The translations under genes and the position numbers were made by a program. Shown piece after piece: positions 56,153 to 64,000 of a DNA stretch of 64,000 nt. This DNA comes from Streptomyces xantholiticus. Its GTDB lineage: Bacteria > Actinomycetota > Actinomycetes > Streptomycetales > Streptomycetaceae. Position 1 is the stretch's first letter. Every line of letters starts with the position of its first letter. Where the stretch lies: the NCBI RefSeq assembly GCF_014651015.1, contig NZ_BMWB01000024.1, positions 61,211 to 125,210 of the forward strand. Direction: 5' to 3'. The notes beneath the pieces are model-generated. The model was not told where the DNA came from. It searched no databases and saw nothing but the letters and a program-made list of their open reading frames with translations.

Positions 56153-57108
56153 TGTGCTCGCTCCCCCATAAGACCGGCCGCACCCTTGGCGAGCATCTCG
56201 TCCGCGAGTTCGCGTCCGAGCGCCGCCGCGTCGCCGTGCGACGTGGGTACGGGACCGGTGGTGGACAGCTGCACCAGCGAGGAGCCGTCGATCGTGCCGA
56301 CGACGCCGCGCAGGCGCATCTCGGTGACAGCCTGGCCGTCGCCCAACAGGTCGGCCAGCGCACCCACAGGTGCGGAGCAGCCGGCCTCCAGGGCGGCGAG
56401 CAGGGCACGCTCGGCGGTCACGGCGGCCCGCGTGTGCGGGTCGTCGAGCTCGGCGAGCGCGGCGACGAGGTGCGCGTCGTCCGCGGCACACTCGATCGCC
56501 AGGGCCCCCTGGCCGGGGGCGGGCAGGACGAAGTCCACCGACAGGAAGTCGGTCACCTCGTCGGTCCTGCCGATGCGGTTGAGTCCGGCCGCGGCGAGCA
56601 CGACGGCGTCGAGCTCCCCGTTCCGCACAAATCCGATCCGGGTGTCGACGTTGCCGCGGATCGGCACCGTCTCGATCGTCAGGCCGTGCGTGCGGGCGTA
56701 CGCGTTCAGCTGCGCCATCCGGCGCGGCGAACCGGTACCCACCCGGGCGCCGTTCGGCAGCTGCTCGAAGGTCAGGCCCTCGCGCGCGACCAGCACGTCC
56801 CGCGGGTCCTCGCGCTTCGGCACGGCCGCGAGCGCCAGCTCGTCGGGCTGTGTCGTCGGCAGGTCCTTCAGCGAGTGAACGGCGAAGTCGACCTCGCCGC
56901 GCGCCAGCGCCTCACGGAGCGCGGCGACGAACACGCCCGTGCCGCCGATCTGCGCGAGATGCTCACGGGACACGTCCCCGTACGTGGTGATCTCGACGAG
57001 CTCGACGTCGCGGCCGGTCAGGCGGCGCACCGCCTCGGCCACTTGCCCGGACTGGGCCATGGCCAGTTTGCTGCGCCGGGTTCCGAGCCTCAGTGCCCTC
57101 TCGGTCAT
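56149..57108 (-). CDS. hemC: Porphobilinogen deaminase HemC
   Basis: The 319-aa enzyme polymerises four porphobilinogens to hydroxymethylbilane. The dipyrromethane cofactor cysteine is Cys 244 in EAGCSAPVG. Substrate-binding KDLPT and RGNVDTR segments are intact. It starts with MTERALRLGTRRSKLA and overlaps the hemA stop by ATGA. It is the third gene of the rex-hemA-hemC-hemD operon. Confidence 0.96.
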   Translation of the reverse strand: MTERALRLGTRRSKLAMAQSGQVAEAVRRLTGRDVELVEITTYGDVSREHLAQIGGTGVFVAALREALARGEVDFAVHSLKDLPTTQPDELALAAVPKREDPRDVLVAREGLTFEQLPNGARVGTGSPRRMAQLNAYARTHGLTIETVPIRGNVDTRIGFVRNGELDAVVLAAAGLNRIGRTDEVTDFLSVDFVLPAPGQGALAIECAADDAHLVAALAELDDPHTRAAVTAERALLAALEAGCSAPVGALADLLGDGQAVTEMRLRGVVGTIDGSSLVQLSTTGPVPTSHGDAAALGRELADEMLAKGAAGLMGERAH

Positions 57109-58871
57109 ACTCGCCCTCGGTTCTTGACGTCTGCGTCATTCAGGTCGGCCCGGCTGACGGAGGCGACCGTCTCCGGGTCGAGGTCGAAGAGGGTCCGCAG
57201 CGCGTCCGCGTACCCGGCGCCGCCGGGTTCCCCGGCCAGCTGCTTGACCCGCACGGTGGGCGCGTGCAGGAGCTTGTCCACCACACGGCGCACCGTCTGG
57301 GTGATCTCGGCCCGCTGCTTCTCGTCGAGCCCCGTCAGCCGCCCCTCGAGGCGGGCCATCTCACCGGCGACCACATCGGCGGCCATGGTGCGCAGGGCGA
57401 CCACGGTGGGCGTGATGTGCGCGGCACGCTGGGCCGCGCCGAACGCGGCGACCTCGGCGGAGACGATGGAGCGGACCTGGTCCACATCGGCGGCCATCGG
57501 CGCGTCGGCGGAGGCCTCCGCGAGGGACTCGATGTCGACGAGCCGTACCCCCGCGAGGCGGTGGGCGGCGGCGTCGATGTCACGGGGCATGGCCAGGTCG
57601 AGCAGCGCGAGCCGTACCGGGCCGTTGCCGGACGCGGTGAGCGCGCCGGTGCGGGCCTTACGGGGAAGGCGCGAGCCACCGGTGGTCCAGGCGCCGTGCT
57701 GCGCCAGGGAGTCGTCCAGGCCGACGGGGCACTCGGCCCCGGCTGCCCCGCCGCGCAGCGCGTCCTCGGCGCCTTGGGCAACATTCGCACCTGCGGAGTC
57801 CACGACCGGTCCCGTCGCGCCCCCACCGGCTTGAGCAGCGCCGGAGGAACCGGAGTCACCCTGCGCCGGTGCCCCCGGGCCGCCGACCCGGTCCACACCC
57901 GGCAGGCCCGCCAGGTCGTCGGCGCCGCCCGGCAGTTCGGCAACGCGGCCGTCGCGGGCCGCGAGCGCGGCCAGCCGGGCGACGACGCTGCCCTCGGGGG
58001 CGCGCAGATCCGCGACGGAGGACGCGCCCGGCACCACGTGCTCGGCGAGCGCCGCCGCGACCGCCTCGGCCGTCAGCACGAGACCGGTCGCACCCGTGCA
58101 CGAGACGGCCACGTCGGCCAGGGCGAGCTCGGCGGGCACGTCGGACATGCTCACGGCGCGCGCCTCGACCGTGCCCGGCTCGGAGAGCGCCGCGGACAGT
58201 CGCTCCGCACGCTCCATGGTCCTGTTGGCGACGACGAGTTCCCGTACGCCGAGTCGCGCCAGGGTCGTGGCGGCGAGCGAGGACATCGAACCGGCGCCGA
58301 TGACCAGCACCCGCTTGTCCGCGGCCCACTCCTCGACCGGCACACCGACGGCGAGCTGCTCGAGGCCGAAGGTGACGAGCGACTGCCCGGCCCTGTCGAT
58401 CCCGGTCTCGCTGTGCGCCCGCTTGCCGACCCGCAGCGCCTGCTGGAAGAGGTCGTTGATCAGCCGTCCGGCGGTGTGCAGTTCCTGCCCGAGTGCCAGC
58501 GCGTCCTTGATCTGACCGAGGATCTGGCCCTCACCGACGACCATCGAGTCGAGACCGCAGGCCACCGAGAAGAGGTGGTGGACCGCCCGGTCCTCGTAGT
58601 GCACGTAGAGATACGGAGTGAGCTCCTCGAGGCCCACCCCGCTGTGCTGGGCGAGCAGCGTCGACAGCTCGGCGACGCCGGCGTGGAACTTGTCCACGTC
58701 GGCGTACAGCTCGATGCGGTTGCACGTGGCCAGCACGGCCGCCTCGGTGGCGGGTTCCGCGGCGAGGGTGTCCTGCAGCAGCTTGATCCGCGCGTCGGTG
58801 GGCAGCGACGCCCGCTCCAGCACGCTCACGGGGGCACTGCGGTGGCTCAGCCCTACGACCAGGAGACTCAT
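57105..58871 (-). CDS. hemA: Glutamyl-tRNA reductase HemA with long insertion
   Basis: This 588-aa enzyme reduces glutamyl-tRNA to glutamate-1-semialdehyde using NADPH. The catalytic cysteine is C50 in ATCNRIELY and the NADPH-binding GAGSMSS is at residues 192-198. It is about 150 residues longer than most GluTRs because of a Gly/Ala/Asp-rich, low-complexity insertion at residues 282-418, within the C-terminal half before the dimerisation helices (AGVRLVDIESL...). Such an insertion is known in streptomycetes. The ATG at 58871 overlaps the rex stop (ATGA). As the first committed step of heme synthesis it is the sensible Rex target. Confidence 0.95.
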   Translation of the reverse strand: MSLLVVGLSHRSAPVSVLERASLPTDARIKLLQDTLAAEPATEAAVLATCNRIELYADVDKFHAGVAELSTLLAQHSGVGLEELTPYLYVHYEDRAVHHLFSVACGLDSMVVGEGQILGQIKDALALGQELHTAGRLINDLFQQALRVGKRAHSETGIDRAGQSLVTFGLEQLAVGVPVEEWAADKRVLVIGAGSMSSLAATTLARLGVRELVVANRTMERAERLSAALSEPGTVEARAVSMSDVPAELALADVAVSCTGATGLVLTAEAVAAALAEHVVPGASSVADLRAPEGSVVARLAALAARDGRVAELPGGADDLAGLPGVDRVGGPGAPAQGDSGSSGAAQAGGGATGPVVDSAGANVAQGAEDALRGGAAGAECPVGLDDSLAQHGAWTTGGSRLPRKARTGALTASGNGPVRLALLDLAMPRDIDAAAHRLAGVRLVDIESLAEASADAPMAADVDQVRSIVSAEVAAFGAAQRAAHITPTVVALRTMAADVVAGEMARLEGRLTGLDEKQRAEITQTVRRVVDKLLHAPTVRVKQLAGEPGGAGYADALRTLFDLDPETVASVSRADLNDADVKNRGRV

Positions 58872-59587
58872 GCCGGCATCACCGCGGACATGTCGCCGTC
58901 GGGGCCCCTGCGGGTCGCGGCCTCTTCGCCGGCCTTGCGCTGCTCGTGGAAGGCGAGGATCTGCAGCTCGATGGAGAGGTCGACCTTGCGCACGTCGACA
59001 CCGTCGGGCACGGACAGCACGGTCGGCGCGAAGTTCAGGATCGAGGTGACGCCGGCGGCGATCAGTCGCTCGCACACCTGCTGGGCTGCACCGGCGGGCG
59101 TGGAGATGACGCCGATCGAGACCCCGTTGTCGCTGATGATCTTCTCGAGCTCGTCCGTGTGCTGGACCGGGATGCCGGCGACGGGCTTTCCGGCCATTGC
59201 CGGGTCGGCGTCGATCAGCGCGGCGACCCGGAAACCACGGGACGCGAAGCCGCCGTAGTTGGCGAGTGCGGCGCCGAGGTTACCGATTCCTACGATCACA
59301 ACCGGCCAGTCCTGGGTCAGCCCCAGTTCACGGGAGATCTGGTAGACGAGATACTCCACGTCGTAGCCGACGCCACGCGTTCCGTACGAGCCGAGGTAGG
59401 AGAAGTCCTTGCGCAGCTTCGCGGAGTTGACGCCTGCCGCGGCCGCGAGCTCCTCGGAGGAGACGGTGGGTACGGACCGCTCGGACAGAGCGGTCAGAGC
59501 CCGCAGGTACAGCGGGAGCCGAGCGACGGTGGCCTCGGGGATTCCTCGGCTACGGGTCGCCGGTCGGTGATTTCGGCCAGTTGCCAC
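58868..59587 (-). CDS. rex: Redox-sensing repressor Rex
   Basis: The 239-aa protein has an N-terminal winged helix (about residues 20-80: ATVARLPLYLRALTAL, SVPTVSSEELAAAAGVNSAKLRKDFSYLG) and a Rossmann NAD(H)-binding domain with GIGNLG (100-105), plus a domain-swapped C-terminal helix. Rex represses respiratory and heme genes when NADH/NAD is low and releases DNA when NADH rises. GTG 59587 has AGGAG five bases upstream; long in-frame extensions further up are spurious. It heads the rex-hemA-hemC-hemD operon behind a Rex site, so it is self-regulated. Confidence 0.96.
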   Translation of the reverse strand: MATGRNHRPATRSRGIPEATVARLPLYLRALTALSERSVPTVSSEELAAAAGVNSAKLRKDFSYLGSYGTRGVGYDVEYLVYQISRELGLTQDWPVVIVGIGNLGAALANYGGFASRGFRVAALIDADPAMAGKPVAGIPVQHTDELEKIISDNGVSIGVISTPAGAAQQVCERLIAAGVTSILNFAPTVLSVPDGVDVRKVDLSIELQILAFHEQRKAGEEAATRRGPDGDMSAVMPA

Positions 59588-59652
59588 GGTGCTCCTGGGG
59601 GATGAGCGAGGCTGCAGGCGGCCATGTGTCCCAAGACCGCCCCGTCGACAGC

Positions 59653-59681
59653 AGGCTATGTCTTTGTGAACGCGTGCACAA
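59653..59681 (-). promoter_or_regulatory. rex operon promoter with a Rex operator (ROP)
   Basis: TTGTGAACGCGTGCACAA (59664-59681) differs from the Rex consensus TTGTGAA-N4-TTCACAA at one position only. On the minus strand TTGTGC (59681-59676), a 17-base spacer and TAGCCT (59658-59653) form the promoter, with the operator covering the -35 and spacer, about 75 bp before the rex start. It matches the autoregulated rex promoter known in S. coelicolor. Confidence 0.85.
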
Positions 59682-59883
59682 AGATGGTGTCCGCTTTGTC
59701 CGTGCAAAGTGACCGGGCTCACGCAATTCGACGGCGGCATTGCGGAACCGCAAACCGTTCGTGACCGTTGCGACACCGAGGGGCGCAAACCGGACACACT
59801 CCTCTCGAAAACCCCCTGGGACGACCTGATTCCGTCCACTCTGCCCTGCCGCCCCGCTTCCCGACAGGCCTGCGACACAAGGC

Positions 59884-60159
59884 TCACGCGCCGAGCGCAC
59901 GCCGGAGTCGACCGGCGTCCACCTTCCAGAAGGTGTGCTGCTCGCCGTCGACCAGCACGACGGGGATCTGCTCCCAATAGGCGCGGTGCAACTCCTCGTC
60001 CTCGTTGATGTCCTTCTCCTCCCAGGAGGCGCCCACCTCGGCGCACACCTGCCGGACCACCTCGCGCGCGTCGTCGCAGAGATGACACCCGGGCTTCCCG
60101 ATGAGGGTGACCGTACGTTCGGCGGAGTTCTTCTTGGTGCGCCGCAGCAGAGGACTCAT
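59884..60159 (-). CDS. Glutaredoxin-like (DUF836-type) thioredoxin-fold protein
   Basis: This 91-aa protein has the redox motif C-x2-C as CHLC (VTLIGKPGCHLCDDAREVV, about residues 26-35), the conserved cis-proline (QIPVVLVDGEQ) and a C-terminal helix. It is a small glutaredoxin family member in the cytoplasm; partner proteins are unknown. The ATG at 60159 was preferred because the region before it is not conserved; a GTG at 60186 extends it by nine residues. In streptomycetes it neighbours rex, so a redox link is natural but not proven. Confidence 0.88.
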   Translation of the reverse strand: MSPLLRRTKKNSAERTVTLIGKPGCHLCDDAREVVRQVCAEVGASWEEKDINEDEELHRAYWEQIPVVLVDGEQHTFWKVDAGRLRRALGA

Positions 60160-60263
60160 GCACCCATTCTCGCCGGTCCTCTTCACAGCGCGGACGCGGA
60201 GAGTTCACGCCGCCGCACCCCGGCGTGGCGGGAAGTGCCGAACAGACTGGCTATGCTCACGCC

Positions 60264-61205
60264 ATGGCCGCACTGGGATGGCTCACCCCGCGTAGGCGCT
60301 CCGCCACGGCACGCAGCGTGCTCGCGGGCGAAGCCGCAGCAGAGGCAGCACGGAAGTCCTCGCAGACGATCGAGGCCCTCGAGGCACAAGAGCTCACCGC
60401 GCCTACCGTCGAACGGGAGTTCCCCGTCGCGGGCGACGAACGCGCCGCCGCCTTCTTCGACCTCGACAACACGGTCATGCAGGGTGCCGCGATCTTCCAT
60501 TTCGGCCGGGGCCTGTACAAGCGGAAGTTCTTCCAGCGCCGCGAACTGGCCCGATTCGCCTGGCAGCAGGCGTGGTTCAGGCTCGCGGGGGTCGAGGACC
60601 CGGAGCACATGCAGGACGTCCGCGAAAGCGCCCTGTCCATCGTCCAGGGCCACCGCGTGTCCGAACTGATGAGCATCGGCGAGGAGATCTACGACGAGTA
60701 CATGGCCGACCGCATCTGGCCGGGCACCCGGGCCCTCGCGCAGGCGCACCTCGACGCAGGCCAGAAGGTGTGGCTGGTGACCGCGGCCCCCGTCGAGACG
60801 GCGACGATCATCGCCCGCCGCCTCGGCCTGACCGGCGCGCTGGGCACGGTCGCCGAGTCCGTCGACGGCGTCTACACGGGCAAGCTCGTCGGCGAACCGC
60901 TGCACGGCCCGGCGAAGGCGGAGGCGGTCCGCGCCCTGGCGGCCGCCGAGGGCCTGGATCTCTCCCGCTGCGCCGCGTACAGCGACAGCCACAACGACAT
61001 CCCGATGCTCTCGCTCGTCGGTCATCCGTACGCGATCAACCCGGACACCAAGCTGCGCAAGCACGCCCGGCAACGGGACTGGCGCCTGCGCGACTACCGG
61101 ACGGGCCGCAAGGCCGCCAAGGTCGGCATCCCTGCCGCGGCCGGTGTGGGCGCACTGGCCGGCGGTACCGCCGCCGCGGTCGCCCTGCACCGCCGCCGCC
61201 GCTGA
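60264..61205 (+). CDS. HAD-IB family phosphatase with C-terminal membrane anchor
   Basis: The 313-aa protein carries the HAD motif I FFDLDNTVM (about residues 62-70, the nucleophile Asp in D-x-D), motif II WLVTAAPVETA, the Lys of motif III (GPAKAEAV) and motif IV AYSDSHNDIPML. It fits HAD-IB (SerB-like) phosphatases. A hydrophobic C-terminus (VGIPAAAGVGALAGGTAAAVAL) ends in a basic tail, suggesting a membrane anchor. The ATG at 60264 gives a reasonable start; the frame extends upstream to 60225. Substrate is unknown. Confidence 0.9.
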   Translation: MAALGWLTPRRRSATARSVLAGEAAAEAARKSSQTIEALEAQELTAPTVEREFPVAGDERAAAFFDLDNTVMQGAAIFHFGRGLYKRKFFQRRELARFAWQQAWFRLAGVEDPEHMQDVRESALSIVQGHRVSELMSIGEEIYDEYMADRIWPGTRALAQAHLDAGQKVWLVTAAPVETATIIARRLGLTGALGTVAESVDGVYTGKLVGEPLHGPAKAEAVRALAAAEGLDLSRCAAYSDSHNDIPMLSLVGHPYAINPDTKLRKHARQRDWRLRDYRTGRKAAKVGIPAAAGVGALAGGTAAAVALHRRRR

Positions 61206-61638
61206 CGCCCCGCCCGGCCCGCGCGGCCGGCGCCGTCCACACCACCGCCACACCACCGCCACGCCACCACTGCCGCCACGCACCGTAACCACGCACCGTC
61301 ATGTCTTCCGCACATGTGCGCACGCGCGTGTCGTCGGCCAATCCTCGCGCGTTGCACCGGTAGGCCCCCGGCCAGTCCTCTTGTCCCGCCCCGGGCACAA
61401 CCGACTCCTGCGCAAGACAGATCACGACCAAATTCGATCAACAACTGCTCCCAATGTGCGATCAGATCGGTCGTCCAGACGTAACAGAAGCGTCGAAAAC
61501 GACGATTTGGGCAACTGGGCGTAGCACTGCCTGTACGAAGCGTTATTCTCCTCAAACGCATGACGGACCCCACCAGTCCCCACGACGGGTGAACGGTCCC
61601 GCACTGCTCGTGATGGAAGCTCTGCCTCTGGGAGTCCC
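61206..61638 (+). other. Long regulatory gap upstream of bldN
   Basis: No gene is supported in these 433 bp. The left half holds a short CACCACCGCCA tandem repeat (about 61240-61290). Near 61480 a CGTAAC box is followed 16-17 bases later by an ACGATT element, which loosely resembles a sigma-BldN promoter, but I am not confident. bldN is known in other streptomycetes to be under BldD and AdpA control; I did not find convincing boxes by eye. Confidence 0.4.
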
Positions 61639-62487
61639 GTGTACCCACACGTCGGGGTTGACGCCTCGGGCCTGGCTACGCTGCGCGCAGCGGTCCTCGA
61701 CCACTTGCGCGGCCTCGTCCCCGCCGCGTACGCCGTCCCCGCATTCGCCACCCCCCGCCTCGCCGCCGGCGGTCCGGCCGCCCCTTGCTATGCCCTGACC
61801 GACGGCCTGCACAAGGGGCCGGCGCGCAGCGCCGTCGACGAGGGGCGACGGACGACCGACGGACGGGCCGCGGGCAGAAGAGCGGGCCGCAGCGGCTCCG
61901 GCGCCCATGCCGCCCCCCGCCGGCCCACCGCCGACAGCGACAGCGCCCGCATGATGGACCTGGTCGAGCGCGCCCAGGCGGGCGAGGCCGAGGCCTTCGG
62001 CCGGCTCTACGACCAGTACAGCGACACCGTCTACCGCTACATCTACTACCGCGTCGGCGGCAAGGCGACGGCGGAAGACCTCACCAGTGAGACGTTCCTG
62101 CGCGCCCTGCGCCGTATCTCCACCTTCACCTGGCAGGGCCGCGACTTCGGCGCCTGGCTGGTGACGATCGCCCGAAATCTGGTCGCCGACCACTTCAAGT
62201 CGAGCCGCTTCCGGCTGGAAGTGACCACCGGAGAGATGCTCGACGCCAATGAGGTGGAACGCAGTCCGGAGGACTCGGTCCTGGAGTCCCTCTCCAACGC
62301 CGCGCTGCTCGAAGCCGTCCGCAAGCTCAACCCCCAGCAGCAGGAGTGCGTCACCCTCCGCTTCCTGCAGGGCATGTCCGTCGCCGAGACCGCCAGGGCG
62401 ATGGGCAAGAACGAGGGCGCGATCAAGACCCTGCAGTACCGGGCCGTGCGTACCCTGGCCCGGCTGCTGCCCGACGACGCCCGCTGA
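61639..62487 (+). CDS. bldN: Developmental ECF sigma factor BldN (pro-protein)
   Basis: This 282-aa protein is BldN (AdsA), the ECF sigma factor for chaplin and rodlin genes and aerial growth. Region 2 starts near residue 120 (RLYDQYSDTVYRYIYYRVGG, EDLTSETFLRALRR) and region 4 near 225 (LNPQQQECVTLRFLQGMSVAETARAMGKNEGAIKTLQYRAVRTLA). It has an unusual N-terminal extension of roughly 90-100 residues (MYPHVGVDASGLATLRAAVL...), matching the pro-sequence removed in S. coelicolor. GTG start with GGGAG four bases upstream. RsbN, its anti-sigma factor, is the next gene. Confidence 0.96.
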   Translation: MYPHVGVDASGLATLRAAVLDHLRGLVPAAYAVPAFATPRLAAGGPAAPCYALTDGLHKGPARSAVDEGRRTTDGRAAGRRAGRSGSGAHAAPRRPTADSDSARMMDLVERAQAGEAEAFGRLYDQYSDTVYRYIYYRVGGKATAEDLTSETFLRALRRISTFTWQGRDFGAWLVTIARNLVADHFKSSRFRLEVTTGEMLDANEVERSPEDSVLESLSNAALLEAVRKLNPQQQECVTLRFLQGMSVAETARAMGKNEGAIKTLQYRAVRTLARLLPDDAR

Positions 62488-62609
62488 GCCGTCCCTGCCT
62501 GGCACCGCCCCGCCAAGGTCCCGTTGCCCCACGCCGACCCCACTTCTCCCTGTACCCGACTCACATTCGGTGACGCCTCGATGACGCACTGGTCCGATCA
62601 TCTTTCGCG

Positions 62610-62638
62610 CGTAACCCAAGTGCCGCGCCGCTCGTTGT
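62610..62638 (+). promoter_or_regulatory. Candidate sigma-BldN promoter for rsbN
   Basis: CGTAAC (62610-62615), a 17-base spacer and CGTTGT (62633-62638) closely resemble the reported BldN-dependent promoter (CGTAAC...CGTTGA). It lies 130 bp before the rsbN start, so RsbN would be made when BldN is active, a negative feedback loop. Evidence is sequence similarity only. Confidence 0.65.
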
Positions 62639-62768
62639 GCGGAATGCAGGCTCCCTCTGGACACGCCATGCCCGCAGCCACTCACTCGTTCGTGTGGATG
62701 TGCTCAAGGTGTGCAACCCTCCAGAACCCCAGGGGAGTCGATCGTCATGACGAGAGGAGGTGCCGCCA

Positions 62769-63959
62769 GTGATCGCGAACGTTTCGGCGCACCGGCGGGC
62801 GAACGCCTTCGCCCAGGCCTTGGAAGACCAGGCGGCCGAACAGCCCGACGAGTCGGTCGAACCGCCCGGGCACGAACGGCTGTTGGCCCTGGCCCACGGT
62901 CTCGGCGAGTTGCCGAAGCCGGAGATGGACCCCGAGGTCAAGGTGGTGCAGCGGGCCCAGCTCGTGGCCGCCATGGAAGCGATGCTCCAAGAGGGCACGG
63001 CAGCCGCGCCCGGTGCGCCCGCGGGCCCTACGGTGCCCGAGCAGCGGACCTCCGGCCGCGGCGCCCATCGGGCATCCCGGCTCCGGAAGTTGCGGCCGCG
63101 TTCCCGCTGGTCGAAGGGGCTCGCGGCCGGCGGCCTGACCGTCGGTGTGGCGGCGGGTGCCTTCAGCGGGGTGGCCGCTGCCAGTTCCGACGCCCTTCCC
63201 GGTGACTCGCTGTACGGGCTGAAGCGCGGCATGGAGGACTTCAAACTCGGCCTGGCCGACGACGACTCCGACCGCGGCGAGCTCTACCTCGACCAGGCGT
63301 CGACCCGCCTGAGCGAGGCCCGTCGGCTCATGGAACGGGGCCGTTCCGGCTCCATGGACCACGAGTCGCTGGGCGAGGTGCGCCGCACGCTGAGCGGCAT
63401 GCGGCACGACGTCACCGAAGGCCACCGTCTGCTCAGCGCCGCATACGAGCGCGACGGTTCGCTCACCCCCATGGCCGCGCTCAACTCCTTCTCCCGCTCG
63501 CACCGCACTGCGTGGGACGGACTGCGCGACCGGCTGCCCGCCCAGCTGACCGACGTCGGCGATGAGGTGGACTTGGCCTTCGAAGCCATAGACGAACAGG
63601 TCGGCCCGCTCGAGTCGATGCTGCCCCGAGCGCCGGAGAAGGAGCCCGGCTCCCAGGGCACGACCGCCTCGCAGAGCTCCGGGAACACCATGGTTCCGGA
63701 CCGTACGGCGCCCAGCGCGTCGGGCGGCGGCGACCACATGGGCGAGGACACCCGGCCCAGCCCGTCGGGATCGAGCCCGGGCTCGCAGGACGGCCTGCTC
63801 GGTGGCAACACGGGCGGTCTGTTCGTCCCGCCAGAGGAGGTGGCGAGCCCTTCCCCGTCCGGCAAGGACTCCCAGCCGTCGGTTCCGGAAGTCACCATCC
63901 CGCCGCTGCTGCCGGGCATCCTCCCCGGACTCGGTTTCGAGGCGGAGGACGACGACTAG
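62769..63959 (+). CDS. rsbN: Anti-sigma factor RsbN (cognate of BldN)
   Basis: This 396-aa protein begins at GTG with a strong ribosome-binding site (GAGGAGG, eight bases) as MIANVSAHRRANAFAQALED. Its N-terminal cytoplasmic part (residues 1-115) would bind BldN. A single transmembrane helix follows (GLAAGGLTVGVAAGAFSGVA, about 117-137), then a DUF5667 extracytoplasmic domain (139-250: DALPGDSLYGLKRGMEDFKLGL...) and a Ser/Gly/Pro-rich tail. It holds BldN at the membrane until a developmental signal. The family is specific to streptomycetes and relatives. Confidence 0.94.
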   Translation: MIANVSAHRRANAFAQALEDQAAEQPDESVEPPGHERLLALAHGLGELPKPEMDPEVKVVQRAQLVAAMEAMLQEGTAAAPGAPAGPTVPEQRTSGRGAHRASRLRKLRPRSRWSKGLAAGGLTVGVAAGAFSGVAAASSDALPGDSLYGLKRGMEDFKLGLADDDSDRGELYLDQASTRLSEARRLMERGRSGSMDHESLGEVRRTLSGMRHDVTEGHRLLSAAYERDGSLTPMAALNSFSRSHRTAWDGLRDRLPAQLTDVGDEVDLAFEAIDEQVGPLESMLPRAPEKEPGSQGTTASQSSGNTMVPDRTAPSASGGGDHMGEDTRPSPSGSSPGSQDGLLGGNTGGLFVPPEEVASPSPSGKDSQPSVPEVTIPPLLPGILPGLGFEAEDDD

Positions 63960-63976
63960 ACAGGGCACGCGTGAGG

Positions 63977-64000
63977 GGTGGGTCCCGGCCGGGACCCACC
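63977..64000 (+). terminator. Terminator hairpin after rsbN (at window edge)
   Basis: A 12+12-base perfect inverted repeat (GGTGGGTCCCGG/CCGGGACCCACC) ends exactly at the window boundary, 18 bp after the rsbN stop; it may extend beyond. Confidence 0.75.

Noticed and set aside
1..64000. CRISPR arrays, tRNA/rRNA genes, insertion sequences, phage or plasmid modules
   Set aside because: I looked for regular spacer-separated repeats, cloverleaf-like sequences, transposases, integrases and attachment sites and saw none. The only arrays are short or degenerate and are listed as repeats.

Overview
The window is a stretch of Streptomyces (or very close relative) core chromosome. It is GC-rich throughout, with GTG and TTG starts and dense ATGA-type overlaps. 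It carries markers that in combination are essentially streptomycete: the developmental sigma factor BldN with its anti-sigma factor RsbN, the redox regulator Rex heading a hemA-hemC-hemD operon, DUF3558 lipoproteins, an XRE/DUF397/ATPase cassette and many 'hypothetical but Streptomyces-conserved' small proteins. No tRNA, rRNA, CRISPR array, insertion sequence or phage was seen.

Region 1 (1-12.6 kb) holds scattered genes of the futalosine route to menaquinone: mqnA, mqnE, a UbiX-type prenyltransferase, a UbiA-type prenyltransferase (mqnP) and a UbiD-type decarboxylase (mqnL), the last two coupled through an unrecognised 156-aa gene. Between them sit a cold-shock protein, a decayed MaoC gene facing a TetR regulator, a dicarboxylate/amino-acid symporter preceded by a short Cys-rich leader peptide, a Lrp/AsnC regulator and a rhomboid protease. 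Region 2 (13.2-21 kb) holds the cytochrome c maturation (system II) operon resA-ccdA-resB-ccsB, read leftwards, and a hemL-phosphatase pair. Together these supply quinone, heme and cytochrome c.

Region 3 (21-37.5 kb) is accessory: a DM13 protein, a glycosyltransferase, small enzymes, several TetR/MarR/AraC regulators, a flavin aromatic monooxygenase with a well-defined divergent operator region, RtcB RNA ligase, two DUF3558 lipoproteins and a DUF2637 membrane protein. Region 4 (37.7-51.9 kb) has divergent lysS and argS, an HTH membrane protein facing a DUF4232 lipoprotein, a GH19 chitinase with a dre-like (DasR) site, a large secreted alpha/beta hydrolase, a frameshifted TTA-containing XRE regulator with its DUF397 and ATPase partners, and a TetR regulator divergent from a small ORF-VOC-DUF1772 operon.

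Region 5 (51.9-64 kb) is hemB, a methyltransferase, a 630-bp repeat-rich gap, then the rex-hemA-hemC-cobA/hemD operon with a near-perfect Rex operator over its promoter, a glutaredoxin-like protein, a HAD phosphatase, and finally bldN and rsbN, with a BldN-type promoter candidate ahead of rsbN.

Start codons were chosen by ribosome-binding site, overlap with the neighbour and family conservation, and several differ from the longest open frame. Family assignments are from recalled motifs; no database search was run.
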